Shown here one piece after another: positions 16,964-26,294 of a stretch of DNA of 64,000 bases. This DNA is from Chryseobacterium sp. IHB B 17019 (GTDB lineage Bacteria > Bacteroidota > Bacteroidia > Flavobacteriales > Weeksellaceae). Position numbers and translations under genes: made by a program. Under the pieces are notes generated by a model. That model saw only the letters and a list, made by a program, of their open reading frames with translations. It made no database searches and had not been told where the DNA came from. The DNA is taken from assembly GCF_001456155.1 (NCBI RefSeq), contig NZ_CP013293.1, positions 310,001-374,000 of the forward strand, read 5' to 3'. Numbering within the stretch: the stretch's first letter is position 1; each line of letters begins with the position of its first letter.

Positions 16964-17734
16964 ATGTTTAGTAATCTAGATGTAATTTCAAATGATAAAT
17001 CAGTCCTACATTTTATTAGTATAGAAAACTACAGCGCTGAATTAATTGAACGAATTTGCGCAGAAGTTGGAAAAATATGGAACGGCGATTTAGATGGCGA
17101 AGATGATTTAGATTTGATCAAAGCTGAGCTGCGTGAGTTATTCGATGGAAAAAGCGATAAACAGAAGCATGGTCTTGTATCCGAATTCATTTGTCATTTA
17201 TATCTTAGATCCTCTGGATATGAGCAACATTTTCTATTCCGTAACCTGGAAGAAAAGGGAATGAAAAAAGGTTTTGATGGTTTGTATATACTGGATGACT
17301 ATTATTGGCTTTATGAAAGTAAGTCTACTCTGCCGACAACGGCAGGGGCCTCTCATAATGCGAATATCAGTGAAGCATATAATGATCTGAAGAAAAAAGT
17401 TGAAGGTACGTACGATGAAACCAAAAAGAATAATCCTTGGAAAAATGCTTATAGCCATGCTGCTAATAGAGCTATCAAGGAGAATGCGACCTTATCTCAA
17501 ACGTTAAAATCTTTTTCCAGTGATTATACATTAGGAAAGTATTATAACATATCGAACTTCAATGTAATACCAAGTTCAACGATTTATATGGACGCTGGCT
17601 GGACCGCTATTGATAGCGATGATTTGGGAGAAAAAATATTAGGATTGATAGACCGATATACTTGCAGGCAAATAGCAGTAATATGTCTGAATAAGAAAAC
17701 TGTTGACGACTTTATCACTTTTATAAATGGATAA
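16964..17734 (+). CDS. HamA-like PD-(D/E)XK nuclease of a Hachiman-like system
   Basis: This 256-residue protein has the motif order of HamA/DUF1837 nucleases: a helix with Glu74 (GLVSEFICHLYL), then Asp105 in KGFDGLYI, then Glu118-x-Lys120 in YWLYESKS, then ISEAYNDLKKK. Its stop codon overlaps the start of the helicase gene by 8 nt, so the pair is co-translated. In Hachiman the HamA nuclease is held by the HamB helicase and released to cut DNA when phage-related DNA damage is sensed. The assignment rests on motif spacing and the partner; other nuclease/helicase pairs are possible. Confidence 0.7.
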   Translation: MFSNLDVISNDKSVLHFISIENYSAELIERICAEVGKIWNGDLDGEDDLDLIKAELRELFDGKSDKQKHGLVSEFICHLYLRSSGYEQHFLFRNLEEKGMKKGFDGLYILDDYYWLYESKSTLPTTAGASHNANISEAYNDLKKKVEGTYDETKKNNPWKNAYSHAANRAIKENATLSQTLKSFSSDYTLGKYYNISNFNVIPSSTIYMDAGWTAIDSDDLGEKILGLIDRYTCRQIAVICLNKKTVDDFITFING

Positions 17735-20189
17735 GAAACAATCCGGTTCTGAGAAAAAGCAACTAACTTCGTTAGGAAATAATGGTGAATTTATGACGGT
17801 CTTCGCGAAACTTGTTACTGATAACAATCAAATTTCCGAAAGCGAGCAAGAGTTTATATTGTCCTGTGCTGTACTATTTTTTCGCCATTACGACTTGGAT
17901 AATAGGTATTTAAGTTACTTTAAAATAGGGTATTATATCGTTTTAAAATATGCCTTGCTATTTAATGATTATCGACCTCTATACGACATTAGTCTTCAGA
18001 TTGGTTTTTACTCTATATCAGATTTCCTGCTTAATAAAAAAATAATTACCCCCGAAAGTCTAGATGAGGGAATGCTTAACCGATCCATAAAGAAACGCTA
18101 TGTATCTGCCGAGAATTATGTCGAGACATTGGAGCAGAACTCATCTTCCGTATCTATATTGGAAAACTTGGACAAAAATATAGCCTACATTGCCCCAACT
18201 TCATATGGTAAGAGTTCCATCATTAGAGATGTAATTCAGAAAAACAATTTTTATAGAATCGGAATAGTTGTTCCGACTAAATCATTGTTGATACAAACTT
18301 ATAATGATATAAGGGTACTTAATCTGGACTACAAGCTTATATTGCATGATGATATGTATGCACAAAACGAAAGGTTTATAGGTATCTTAACGCAAGAACG
18401 CGCTACTAGATTAATTGTTAAACATGGAGCGAATTTTGATGTATTGTTCATCGATGAAGCGCATAGTTTATTAGAACGGGATTCGAGGTCTTTTATCTTA
18501 TCTCGCTTGATACAATTGAATGAAAAGAGAAATCCGCAGCAAAGGGTTGTCTATTTGTCTCCCCTAATTGATGAACCCGATAATATTAAATTAATTCAGA
18601 CTACGGAGGCTAACATCTATAAAAGAAAAATTAAGCATGATTTCAAAGTAGCAGATGTCTATTTGTTTGAAGATGACAATAGTTTTATCTATGATAAGTT
18701 TACGGGAAATATATACAATCTAGATAGGCCACTTCAGTTCTTTTCATATATAGTATCAAATTCTAGGACAAAGAACTTTGTTTATCATAATCGGCCTAAA
18801 AAAATTGAAGAACTTTCCATAGGCTTAGCCAATCATCTGCCAGATATCAACTTGACTGAAGAGCTCAGAAGGATGATTAAGACTTTGAGGGACGAAGTTC
18901 ATACATCCTTTTATCTGGTATCTCTACTTGAAAAGGGAATAGTTTACCTGCACGGTAAGATCCCTAATGTTGTAAAGGAATACCTCGAATACAAGTTCAA
19001 AACCATAACTCCGTTAAATTATATTGTTGCCAATAATGTAATATTAGAGGGTATTAACTTGCCCATAGACTGCCTTTTTATTACTTCTTCGTATGGCCTT
19101 GGCGGAAAGGAACTAACAAATCTTATCGGACGTGTCAATCGACTGAACTATGTTTTCAAGCACGAAAATCTAGAGCTTTTGTTGTCAAAGATTCACTTCA
19201 TGAATAGTGCGGAATTCCATGGGAATAATGATATTAAAAATAAGATGAGGCTTCTGAGGGATCATAGTTTTGAGGACGAAATTAAGAATCCTTTGCTCGT
19301 TAAATATGACGTCGATAAATTAGGACTAAGCCCGGAAATGAAAGATAAACGAATTTTGGAAAACACCAAAATTGTAGCAGCGACAAATACAATACTAGCA
19401 GAAATTGGTGAGGATCCACGACTGTATTTGAAGAAGTATCTTGTAGAGAATTCAATAGACGATTTTTATAAAGATATAGATCTTGCAGTAGACGCTATCT
19501 ACGAAAGACTGTCCAATTATCAATTTGCCGAAGGTCAAAAAGTAGTTGATATTGTCAGTTACATCTTTATTATAAGTAGTGAAAATAATATAAAGGATTT
19601 TGAAATTGAACGTCTTAAAAACCAAAAGGCTGTTAATTATTATAATAACTTTCTAGAAATCACTCAAAAACAGTCCTTAAAAGAAAAAATCAATCATACG
19701 TTCAATTATTTCAAAATTAAAGCTGCAACTAATGATCCACAACTATTTATAGGATCGTCATACGGAGAAGAAATTAGGTACAGCGAACAGTATAAACATG
19801 CAGAATATACTAGGCCAGTTTATGTCAACCTAAGCCAGAAGGACGATCAGAAATTAATTAATCTAGCGATAGTAAAGATTAAAATAGAGGAAGATTTTGT
19901 TAGTTTTAAATTAAACAAGTTGATCATTTTTCTGTTTGATTTTGAATTGATCCCAGAGGAATATTATTTGAATTATGTTTACGGTACTAATGATCCAAGA
20001 CTTATAGAATTGATTCGATTTGGGTTAAATGTAAGTATTGTAAAAAAATTAAGTACGGATCAACAACGGGAAAATTTGGGTTTTGATCAGAATGGCAATC
20101 TTGTGTGCAATGCTAATTTTAGGCACTACCTTTCTACGCAATCCGAACTATTTCAGTTTGAATTAAATAAGTATTTAGGGGTTAACTAA
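17727..20189 (+). CDS. HamB-like superfamily 2 helicase of a Hachiman-like system
   Basis: This 820-residue SF2 helicase has motif I in APTSYGKSS (Lys162), motif II DEAH at residues 243-246, a motif III-like YLSP stretch, and a motif VI-like LIGRVNRLN late in the second RecA domain. The N-terminal 150 residues are helical with no known fold, and the last 250 residues form a long C-terminal extension. The upstream nuclease gene overlaps it, as in Hachiman. It probably translocates on DNA and controls the nuclease. Base composition is A+T-rich, like other defence genes here and unlike the ssb operon. Confidence 0.75.
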   Translation: MDKKQSGSEKKQLTSLGNNGEFMTVFAKLVTDNNQISESEQEFILSCAVLFFRHYDLDNRYLSYFKIGYYIVLKYALLFNDYRPLYDISLQIGFYSISDFLLNKKIITPESLDEGMLNRSIKKRYVSAENYVETLEQNSSSVSILENLDKNIAYIAPTSYGKSSIIRDVIQKNNFYRIGIVVPTKSLLIQTYNDIRVLNLDYKLILHDDMYAQNERFIGILTQERATRLIVKHGANFDVLFIDEAHSLLERDSRSFILSRLIQLNEKRNPQQRVVYLSPLIDEPDNIKLIQTTEANIYKRKIKHDFKVADVYLFEDDNSFIYDKFTGNIYNLDRPLQFFSYIVSNSRTKNFVYHNRPKKIEELSIGLANHLPDINLTEELRRMIKTLRDEVHTSFYLVSLLEKGIVYLHGKIPNVVKEYLEYKFKTITPLNYIVANNVILEGINLPIDCLFITSSYGLGGKELTNLIGRVNRLNYVFKHENLELLLSKIHFMNSAEFHGNNDIKNKMRLLRDHSFEDEIKNPLLVKYDVDKLGLSPEMKDKRILENTKIVAATNTILAEIGEDPRLYLKKYLVENSIDDFYKDIDLAVDAIYERLSNYQFAEGQKVVDIVSYIFIISSENNIKDFEIERLKNQKAVNYYNNFLEITQKQSLKEKINHTFNYFKIKAATNDPQLFIGSSYGEEIRYSEQYKHAEYTRPVYVNLSQKDDQKLINLAIVKIKIEEDFVSFKLNKLIIFLFDFELIPEEYYLNYVYGTNDPRLIELIRFGLNVSIVKKLSTDQQRENLGFDQNGNLVCNANFRHYLSTQSELFQFELNKYLGVN

Positions 20190-20296
20190 GTATTATTCAA
20201 ACATGTCACAGTTCCTCTCGTTTAAACGAAACTTTAATCTAATAAGATCTTTAAGCGCTGCTTATAATAGTGGCGCCGCATAATTTTGGAATCTTG

Positions 20297-20331
20297 CTAG
20301 GTATTAACACTATTACGATATCAATACCTAG
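20297..20331. repeat. 9-bp inverted repeat downstream of the helicase gene
   Basis: CTAGGTATT (20297-20305) pairs perfectly with AATACCTAG (20323-20331). There is no T-tract, so it may be a weak terminator or a binding site between two convergent units. The 20190-20453 gap holds no ORF. Confidence 0.3.
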
Positions 20332-20453
20332 AGCGAGTATAAATGAATAAAAAAGCATGTCTACCGAAAGTCACTTAGAAAGAAGTTTTTGGGGATAAAA
20401 GTGGAGGAAATTTTTCCCTGCTATCGATCTCAGCAATTTCATGTTATCTTTTT

Positions 20454-21473
20454 TCATATTCCATCAGGAGGGCTGATAGAGGCTCGCCTTTCGTATTGCA
20501 CGCCATCGGCACCTAGGCTGAAGGCTTTTGTTGGACTCAATTGAATACGTTGTACTAATCTATCTCTTTTCCTAAAAGCATTGTTTGTTCCCACAATTTT
20601 TCCATCCTGTGTAATTAAATAGCTAAATTCCCATTTGTCTTTAGTATTTAAAAAAAAGTAGATTTCAACTATTTCCAATTGCAGTTGTAAATTCATGATT
20701 TTTTTATGAACTCTAAACAAATTTGCTGCGCTGAGACCTTTTTCAATTTTAGTTGGATCATCTGATTTGATCTGTAGCTCTATATATGGAGTTCCTGGAA
20801 TTTCAAATATTGTAGTCAAGACTTTGTTTTTTGGAATCATTTCTCCTCTTATTAATCGAACAGATTCAGAAAGTTTTTTCTTAACAACCTTAAAATTGGA
20901 TTTACACGTATTATAAAGGTCGTCAGCTATATCTTCTGCGATTTTCTCTCCCATTTTTGATAAAAAAGGTTTCAATAAAGGATAAAGAATAAACGCATAA
21001 TTAGCCAGTGTAACTATAACTTGTGGATCTGGAATAAGATTCTTGCGGGTGTTAAGTTGGAGAGATACTTCTTCTTCGTACAGTTTTACTAATTTTTTAC
21101 CAGTTTCATGGAGAGCAGCCATGCTGGGGAAATTGTTTTTATCAACTGCAATACGGAAGTTATCTTTCTTTTCATGTCCAATAAAAGAAACTGGTATACT
21201 AGTCTCTTCCATAAACAATTTATTGTCCCATGGTATAACAGTTCTATTCTTGTATAATATAGGTTCCACGAGGACATGATGAATGCCCTCCTTCTCTCGA
21301 ATTTCAGCGTTATCAAAGTAGCCAATTGGCGGAATGTCCCTACGATGGTTAGCTAAGTACCGCATCTTGGTGTTTCCGTTGATTGCAACAACATAATCTT
21401 GCAACATTTTCAATGGAATATAGTCACCATGAAGATCAATAGTTGCCGATCTAATAATTACTTTTTCTGACAT
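20454..21473 (-). CDS. Unknown 339-aa protein in the defence island
   Basis: I do not recognise this protein. It starts with a beta-like stretch containing LHGDYIPLKMLQDYVVAING, has one hydrophobic segment near residues 150-170 (VIVTLANYAFILYPLLKPF) followed by an amphipathic helix, then beta-rich sequence (FEIPGTPYIELQIK) to the end. The centre could insert in or touch the membrane. It lies convergent to the Hachiman-like pair and upstream of a broken gene, so it may be a separate defence unit. No nuclease, kinase or helicase motif is visible. Confidence 0.6.
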   Translation of the reverse strand: MSEKVIIRSATIDLHGDYIPLKMLQDYVVAINGNTKMRYLANHRRDIPPIGYFDNAEIREKEGIHHVLVEPILYKNRTVIPWDNKLFMEETSIPVSFIGHEKKDNFRIAVDKNNFPSMAALHETGKKLVKLYEEEVSLQLNTRKNLIPDPQVIVTLANYAFILYPLLKPFLSKMGEKIAEDIADDLYNTCKSNFKVVKKKLSESVRLIRGEMIPKNKVLTTIFEIPGTPYIELQIKSDDPTKIEKGLSAANLFRVHKKIMNLQLQLEIVEIYFFLNTKDKWEFSYLITQDGKIVGTNNAFRKRDRLVQRIQLSPTKAFSLGADGVQYERRASISPPDGI

Positions 21474-21620
21474 TTTAGGCTTTTTCTGGAATTATATAAG
21501 AAAGTTTGTCACAGAGTAAATTTACGAAAAATCAAGATAGATTCGGTTGCTCCTTGTACTATTGATAGTCAAATCGTACTTTTCTATTTACAGAAGATAA
21601 CACAATTAGCAACAGATATT

Positions 21621-21790
21621 ATGAATGCTGTTGGTAAAACCCAAGAAGAAAATGATGCAATATTACAGAAGTTTTTGGATAACGCCCCTAATCCAAATGC
21701 ATCAGATTTGTTTTTTCTATGGAATATGAAGATTTAACAGCAGAAGAAATGATTGAAAAGGCTCTTTCTTATAAGCCTATTCATTTATAA
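21621..21790 (+). pseudogene. Frameshifted small gene remnant
   Basis: Frame one reads MNAVGKTQEENDAILQKFL and then DNAPNPNASDLFF before running into a stop at 21737; the frame shifted at the T-run 21711-21716 continues as MEYEDLTAEEMIEKALSYK and PIHL to a stop at 21788-21790. Both halves look like one acidic helical protein of about 56 residues. Adding one T restores the frame. I do not know the family. A sequencing error in the homopolymer would also explain this. Confidence 0.45.
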
Positions 21791-21870
21791 CTTGGTGGGT
21801 ACATAGTTAATATTATCATTGGCTTCTTGAAATATAAAGCTGATTAACCATTTCTTCCTATCTTTGCATT

Positions 21871-22077
21871 ATGGAAGAACTGGAACGAAAAATATTAGAA
21901 ATTGTGAAAGAAAAACAAAAGAGAACCGGGGGAAATAACGGTAATTTCTTCGGCGATTTTGACCATCTACTAAACTTATCGATCCCAGAGCGGAATGCGT
22001 TTCTTGAACGCCTGGCAGCACAGAAAAAAATAGTCATCCGTGAGGGTTCAAATCAGCGTATGATTATGCTGCCTTAA
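21871..22077 (+). CDS. Small hypothetical protein
   Basis: This 68-residue protein is a helical Glu/Lys-rich N-terminus (LERKILEIVKEKQKRTGG) followed by DHLLNLSIPERNAFLERLA and a short beta hairpin IVIREGSNQRMIML. The second half looks like a small winged-helix fold, so DNA binding is possible. A TATCTTTG box at 21859-21866 matches the Bacteroidota -7 element but would leave almost no leader. It is a clean frame in an otherwise decayed stretch, and similar proteins exist in Pedobacter, as I recall. Confidence 0.5.
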   Translation: MEELERKILEIVKEKQKRTGGNNGNFFGDFDHLLNLSIPERNAFLERLAAQKKIVIREGSNQRMIMLP

Positions 22078-22156
22078 TCTGTACAAACCATAGAAATTAA
22101 ATATTTCCTGTTGACTTTGTTTTTGCTGCTCAAAATACTCTTGAAAAACGATCGAT

Positions 22157-22883
22157 ATGAGCTTTCAAACATTTCGTGAAAAATTTACCGCACTGGCCAA
22201 AAAATTTAAATTCTTCTTACTAGCCGACCACAGAAAAGCCGTAGGTTAAAATTGCTGAACTAACGCTGATATTGCCTGCTTTAGGCCTGTTTTTATCTTT
22301 GGGAGTACTTTAACCAATTTGGAATAATATACTTTCTTTACTTTGATTTGAAGGACGCTGTTTTCAGCGCTTTACCCAGGGCAGATGCCGGTGATTTAAA
22401 TTAGTGTTATCCTATCTCTGCTGGTTACAATCCTAATTCCTGATCTGTTCCGCAGGCGTGAAGGTGGAGATGCATCCGTTGAGTGGAGCTGGTGAAAGCG
22501 GACGAAATGGATTTTCCATACTTGCCATTATTATCATTACCATTTTTGTGCTGATGGGTTTTTATGTCCTGCTGAAAGCTTACGGATTTCCGACCACCGT
22601 CACCTTGATATTTTTAATTTTTGCAGGACTCTCTGGTTACTTCTATTTGTTTGTGCATTAGAACCTTGGATTCGGCATTGGTATATTGTTGGCCAATACA
22701 TACATGTTTTTCGCAGCAAAAAAAGGTGCCAGCTATACTGCTACGGTTAAGCTCAGGTTCGATATTGTACTAAGCAAACATTCGGATGTGCCAATACTTT
22801 CTGAGAAAGATACTTGTAAATACCTCATATATAATAGCCAATTCCATGATCTTATATGTATTTTAAGTCTGGAGATAAGCTAA
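22157..22883 (+). pseudogene. Decayed membrane protein region
   Basis: Several frames carry pieces that look like one broken membrane protein. They include IAELTLILPALGLFLSLGVL ending in a stop near 22312, the fragment LIPDLFRRREGGDASVEW, an open 67-codon piece at 22458-22661 with two hydrophobic segments (FSILAIIIITIFVLMGFYVL and LIFLIFAGLSGYFYLF), and a last piece reading LANTYMFFAAKKGAS up to 22883. Stops and frame changes separate them. I cannot name the parent family, so this is a loose call. Confidence 0.35.
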
Positions 22884-22969
22884 CGTTGTTGCGGTTTTTC
22901 AATGATTAACGATCATCACATTTTTTAGTTAAAAAAAAAATAATATTTTAGAAGATACATTAAATCACT

Positions 22970-23413
22970 ATGATTTTGAGAACACGACGTGAAAAACTAA
23001 TTAATGAGTTTTGTGCCAATGGCAATTTAGAGACGTACCGCGTTATCCTGACCAAAATTCTTGACGAATTTCAAGCTAGTGGTGTCAAAATATCAGCACG
23101 TTACGATGTTGATTTTTCCAATTTTGAGGATTATAGTACAGACAATCACACACGAATTCGTATAAGTCTAAGGAACGTAGTAGAACCATTAGAAGTATTT
23201 TGGATACTTTTTCATGAGTATGGGCATTTTCAGTCACCTAAAAGAAAAGCACAAGACAATGAGGTGCTGAGGGAGGAGATGGCTTGGCAATATGCAAGCA
23301 GCACACTAAAAAATTATCCCGAATTGGCTAAGTATAAAGAGAGTTACGATGCATGTAGAAAACGCTGTCTCAATAGTTATTACCATAAGCACGGATTACC
23401 TTTAATTCAGTAA
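22970..23413 (+). CDS. HEYGH zinc-metallopeptidase-like protein
   Basis: This 147-residue protein carries an HExxH motif, HEYGH at residues 82-86 within FWILFHEYGHFQ, and a downstream EEMAWQYASS whose Glu can serve as the third zinc ligand. The arrangement resembles ImmA/IrrE-type minimal metallopeptidases, which cleave repressors to switch on mobile elements or stress genes. It is encoded alone, convergent with the Gabija-like pair, 51 bp from the helicase gene's end. No helix-turn-helix domain or partner repressor is visible. It may regulate one of the flanking defence units, but this is inference. Confidence 0.7.
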   Translation: MILRTRREKLINEFCANGNLETYRVILTKILDEFQASGVKISARYDVDFSNFEDYSTDNHTRIRISLRNVVEPLEVFWILFHEYGHFQSPKRKAQDNEVLREEMAWQYASSTLKNYPELAKYKESYDACRKRCLNSYYHKHGLPLIQ

Positions 23414-23464
23414 CTAACGGAGAGATTTACTTACAGCATTAAGGATAATAAACAAAAATTTTTT

Positions 23465-24622
23465 CTAATTATATTTTCTTATACCTTCTATAAAAATTTC
23501 ATCAGTGTAATCATATATAATCCCTACACTATATCTAGCTCTCGTAAGTGCTACGTATAGTTTTGCAATATCGAATGCATTTTTAACCCTCGTTTTGCCG
23601 GACTTATCCTTTACGGTTTTCGTTAAAAGCCCATCTTTTAGATACTGAATAATAGGTTCAGTTGGATGTATCAGTACCCGGTCAAAGCCGAGACCTTTAC
23701 AATTTCCATAATTCCATTCTGGTTCAATGGCTGAATGATATTTTAGTATAGTGGGAGAATATTTTCCGATATACTCTTTAATTTGGTTTTTTTTAACTAG
23801 AAAAATACCGCTGTGATCATTAACTGCATTTCTGCATTCAATACAATCGCATGGCATACTTGGAGGCAAATCGGGATATAACTTGGAGGAAAAATCACAT
23901 ATTTCAGCACTGTTCCTATGAGAATATTGTAATGTTAGTTCATCAACAACACAGTCCCTTTTGCATTTATCGAGTATGAATTGTTTAATCTTACCATCTT
24001 TATACTGATTGTTCTTTTTCTCATTGTGTGTTAGGTAAGTAACTTGACGCGGGTCTCCAACTAATGTGGTCTTAATCTTTGTTTTAAAAAATAACCTTAA
24101 TAGTTCAAGATCGTTACCAGCAAGATCCTGAACTTCATCGATGAATAAATGGTCATATATTTTTGCGAGCCTATTAACCACCATTCCATTCGATTTTTCA
24201 TTACATCTGATAACAAATTTTGAAAGCTTATCAGAATAAATCTTGCCGCTGGTAGTAAAATAATGCTTGAGAAAATCTTTCTCTTCTGTAAACGGCACTG
24301 ATATCCCTTTACTATTTCGATAGTTGATTCCTGAGGACGCGTTGACCAACAACATACCGTTAATATTGCCATCAAACAAAGTGCCCTGATAAGGTTTGAC
24401 CCCATGTTGTATAAGGAACGAAAACCAGGTCTGTATTGTTATATTGGCGGGTATGGAGCCATTAATTTCGTAAAATTTTTTCCTTATCTCTTTCTCGTTC
24501 GCTTCTGTATATGTGGTGATTACGACAGTTTCATACAAAATTTCTAATGCTTGGCGTACCAGATAAGTGGTTTTGCCAGATCCGGCTACCGAAATGATCA
24601 GTTTATTATTTGGCAATTGCAT
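23465..24622 (-). CDS. GajB-like UvrD/Rep-type helicase of a Gabija-like system
   Basis: This 385-residue superfamily 1 helicase starts at ATG 24622; the TTG just before it is a less likely start. Motif I is VAGSGKTTYL near the N-terminus, motif II is LFIDEVQDLAG, motif III-like LVGDPRQVTYLTH, and motif VI-like YVALTRARYSVG near the end. GajB proteins are usually about 500 residues, so this one is short and probably lacks accessory insertions. Its start overlaps the end of the OLD nuclease gene. In Gabija, GajB helps activate GajA when phage DNA processing is sensed. Confidence 0.75.
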   Translation of the reverse strand: MQLPNNKLIISVAGSGKTTYLVRQALEILYETVVITTYTEANEKEIRKKFYEINGSIPANITIQTWFSFLIQHGVKPYQGTLFDGNINGMLLVNASSGINYRNSKGISVPFTEEKDFLKHYFTTSGKIYSDKLSKFVIRCNEKSNGMVVNRLAKIYDHLFIDEVQDLAGNDLELLRLFFKTKIKTTLVGDPRQVTYLTHNEKKNNQYKDGKIKQFILDKCKRDCVVDELTLQYSHRNSAEICDFSSKLYPDLPPSMPCDCIECRNAVNDHSGIFLVKKNQIKEYIGKYSPTILKYHSAIEPEWNYGNCKGLGFDRVLIHPTEPIIQYLKDGLLTKTVKDKSGKTRVKNAFDIAKLYVALTRARYSVGIIYDYTDEIFIEGIRKYN

Positions 24623-26249
24623 CAAGGATATATTTTGGAAATTCTAATTCTTCGCTGGATTTAAAAATTTTCAATGCACAAGCTGTTTTATTTGAGTGCA
24701 TATAAAGATGCAATTCTTCTTCAGTCTTGTTAACCCCAAGTATCTTATTAATTTTGGCTACTCCATTCGCTTTTAGAAATTTAGGTTCCAAAGTATTGTA
24801 ATTAAATGACTTTTGACCGATGAACAGCTGTCCCGAATCAACAACTTCGTCAAAACATATTTTGATAAAAGATTTAATGTTAGCACCTAAATAGTCTTTA
24901 TATTTTTCCTTAATGGCATCAACTTTACCATCACTGTCAGTCACTACGCAGACCGGTTTCTCAATTTTACTAGCAATCTGTAGAAAGCGTAAGAAACTTG
25001 TTCCAACAGAAATAACATCTATCTGATCTTGGATTGGGAGTCTTCCGTTGTTTTGATCCATATATGCACGCTGTACTAAAAGTTCATCGCAATCTCCCTC
25101 GACTAAAATCGCCTTTTTGCAAAGTATTAATCTAAGAGTATCATAGCCGGGCAATTTTTCAAAAAACTCCTCTGTATCGTGCGGTAGATCGGATAAGACG
25201 ACTGGAATCTTATTGTCAATTATTATAAGATTTTCGAGCCCAAGTTTGTTGGCTACAAAACTGCTATGCGTAGAAATGAGAATTTGCTTCTCAATACATT
25301 TGTCATGAATATCCTGGATCAGTTGATTTAGTTTCGAGTGGGATAGATGGTTTTCTGGTTCCTCAAGAAGTATAATATTGGCTTCTTTGGATTTTTTATG
25401 CTCGAGAGCTAATTTGGTCTTTATGACAGCCTGCTCACCCTTTCCAATGTGTTGAAACGGAATGTCTTCAACCGCAGTCAGGAAGCTTGATTCCCAAGCA
25501 TCCTTAGAGGAAAGGTCTATAGTTAACTTCAATTTCTTTTCTACTGATCCATCGACTGCTATTCCGTTAATTATCTCATTTACCTTTTTTACTGAAAAAT
25601 CATTGACAAACGCACTCTGTAGGCGCCGATGGGCATGAGCAAGACCATTCCTGTCTTTTTCATCAAGATGATTGCGTAATATATGAGATATATAGACATC
25701 AGAACCATTCTTATATCTGCTTGAGCTAGAATCGATCAGAGCGGACTTAACTGGTATCTTTCTAGGAGTAATAGGTTCTCTAGCACAGGTTGTCCAATTT
25801 ACTTCGTAAAACTCTATGGGCAGTGCAGAGATATTTCCTTCTGACACATATTCATTGTACTCTGATCTGTATTTTTCAGCTAACGCAATTTTAAAACAGA
25901 TGCCGCACTCGTTCTTTTTAGTACTATTTCCATCACCTTCAAAAAAGGGTAGATCATCACCAGCGATAAAAATCTCAATGCTTATTTCTGGCGGCGGTAA
26001 TGGCTTAAGTGTATTTAAACTTAGAAGATACTCTTGTACTGATTGATAATTAAAATAATATTCTGAAAGATCGTTTATAAAATATCTTCCATTTGAAAGA
26101 CCTGATAAAGCAAGATGGATCGCTTCAAGTATAGTCGATTTTCCAGTTTCATTATTTCCTACAAGGATATTTAGTCCTTTTTTTAATTCAAGGCTAAACG
26201 TGTCGCGATATGATTTGAAATTCTTTATAATTACTTTACTGATATGCAT
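24606..26249 (-). CDS. GajA-like OLD-family ATPase-TOPRIM nuclease of a Gabija-like system
   Basis: This 547-residue protein has an ABC/RecF-type ATPase: Walker A GNNETGKST at residues 31-39, a signature-like GKGEQAVIK, Walker B IILLEEPENHLS and an H-loop LISTHSS. The C-terminal TOPRIM domain carries Glu384 in ILVEGDCDELLV and a VVTDSDGKVD acidic stretch for metal binding. OLD proteins of this layout next to a UvrD helicase define Gabija. GajA is a sequence-specific nicking nuclease held inactive by nucleotides. The pair shares 17 nt. The length is close to known GajA. Confidence 0.85.
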   Translation of the reverse strand: MHISKVIIKNFKSYRDTFSLELKKGLNILVGNNETGKSTILEAIHLALSGLSNGRYFINDLSEYYFNYQSVQEYLLSLNTLKPLPPPEISIEIFIAGDDLPFFEGDGNSTKKNECGICFKIALAEKYRSEYNEYVSEGNISALPIEFYEVNWTTCAREPITPRKIPVKSALIDSSSSRYKNGSDVYISHILRNHLDEKDRNGLAHAHRRLQSAFVNDFSVKKVNEIINGIAVDGSVEKKLKLTIDLSSKDAWESSFLTAVEDIPFQHIGKGEQAVIKTKLALEHKKSKEANIILLEEPENHLSHSKLNQLIQDIHDKCIEKQILISTHSSFVANKLGLENLIIIDNKIPVVLSDLPHDTEEFFEKLPGYDTLRLILCKKAILVEGDCDELLVQRAYMDQNNGRLPIQDQIDVISVGTSFLRFLQIASKIEKPVCVVTDSDGKVDAIKEKYKDYLGANIKSFIKICFDEVVDSGQLFIGQKSFNYNTLEPKFLKANGVAKINKILGVNKTEEELHLYMHSNKTACALKIFKSSEELEFPKYILDAIAK

Positions 26250-26294
26250 AGCTAAGAATTTAATGGTGGTTTATATTTTGGTCGGCCATGCGAT

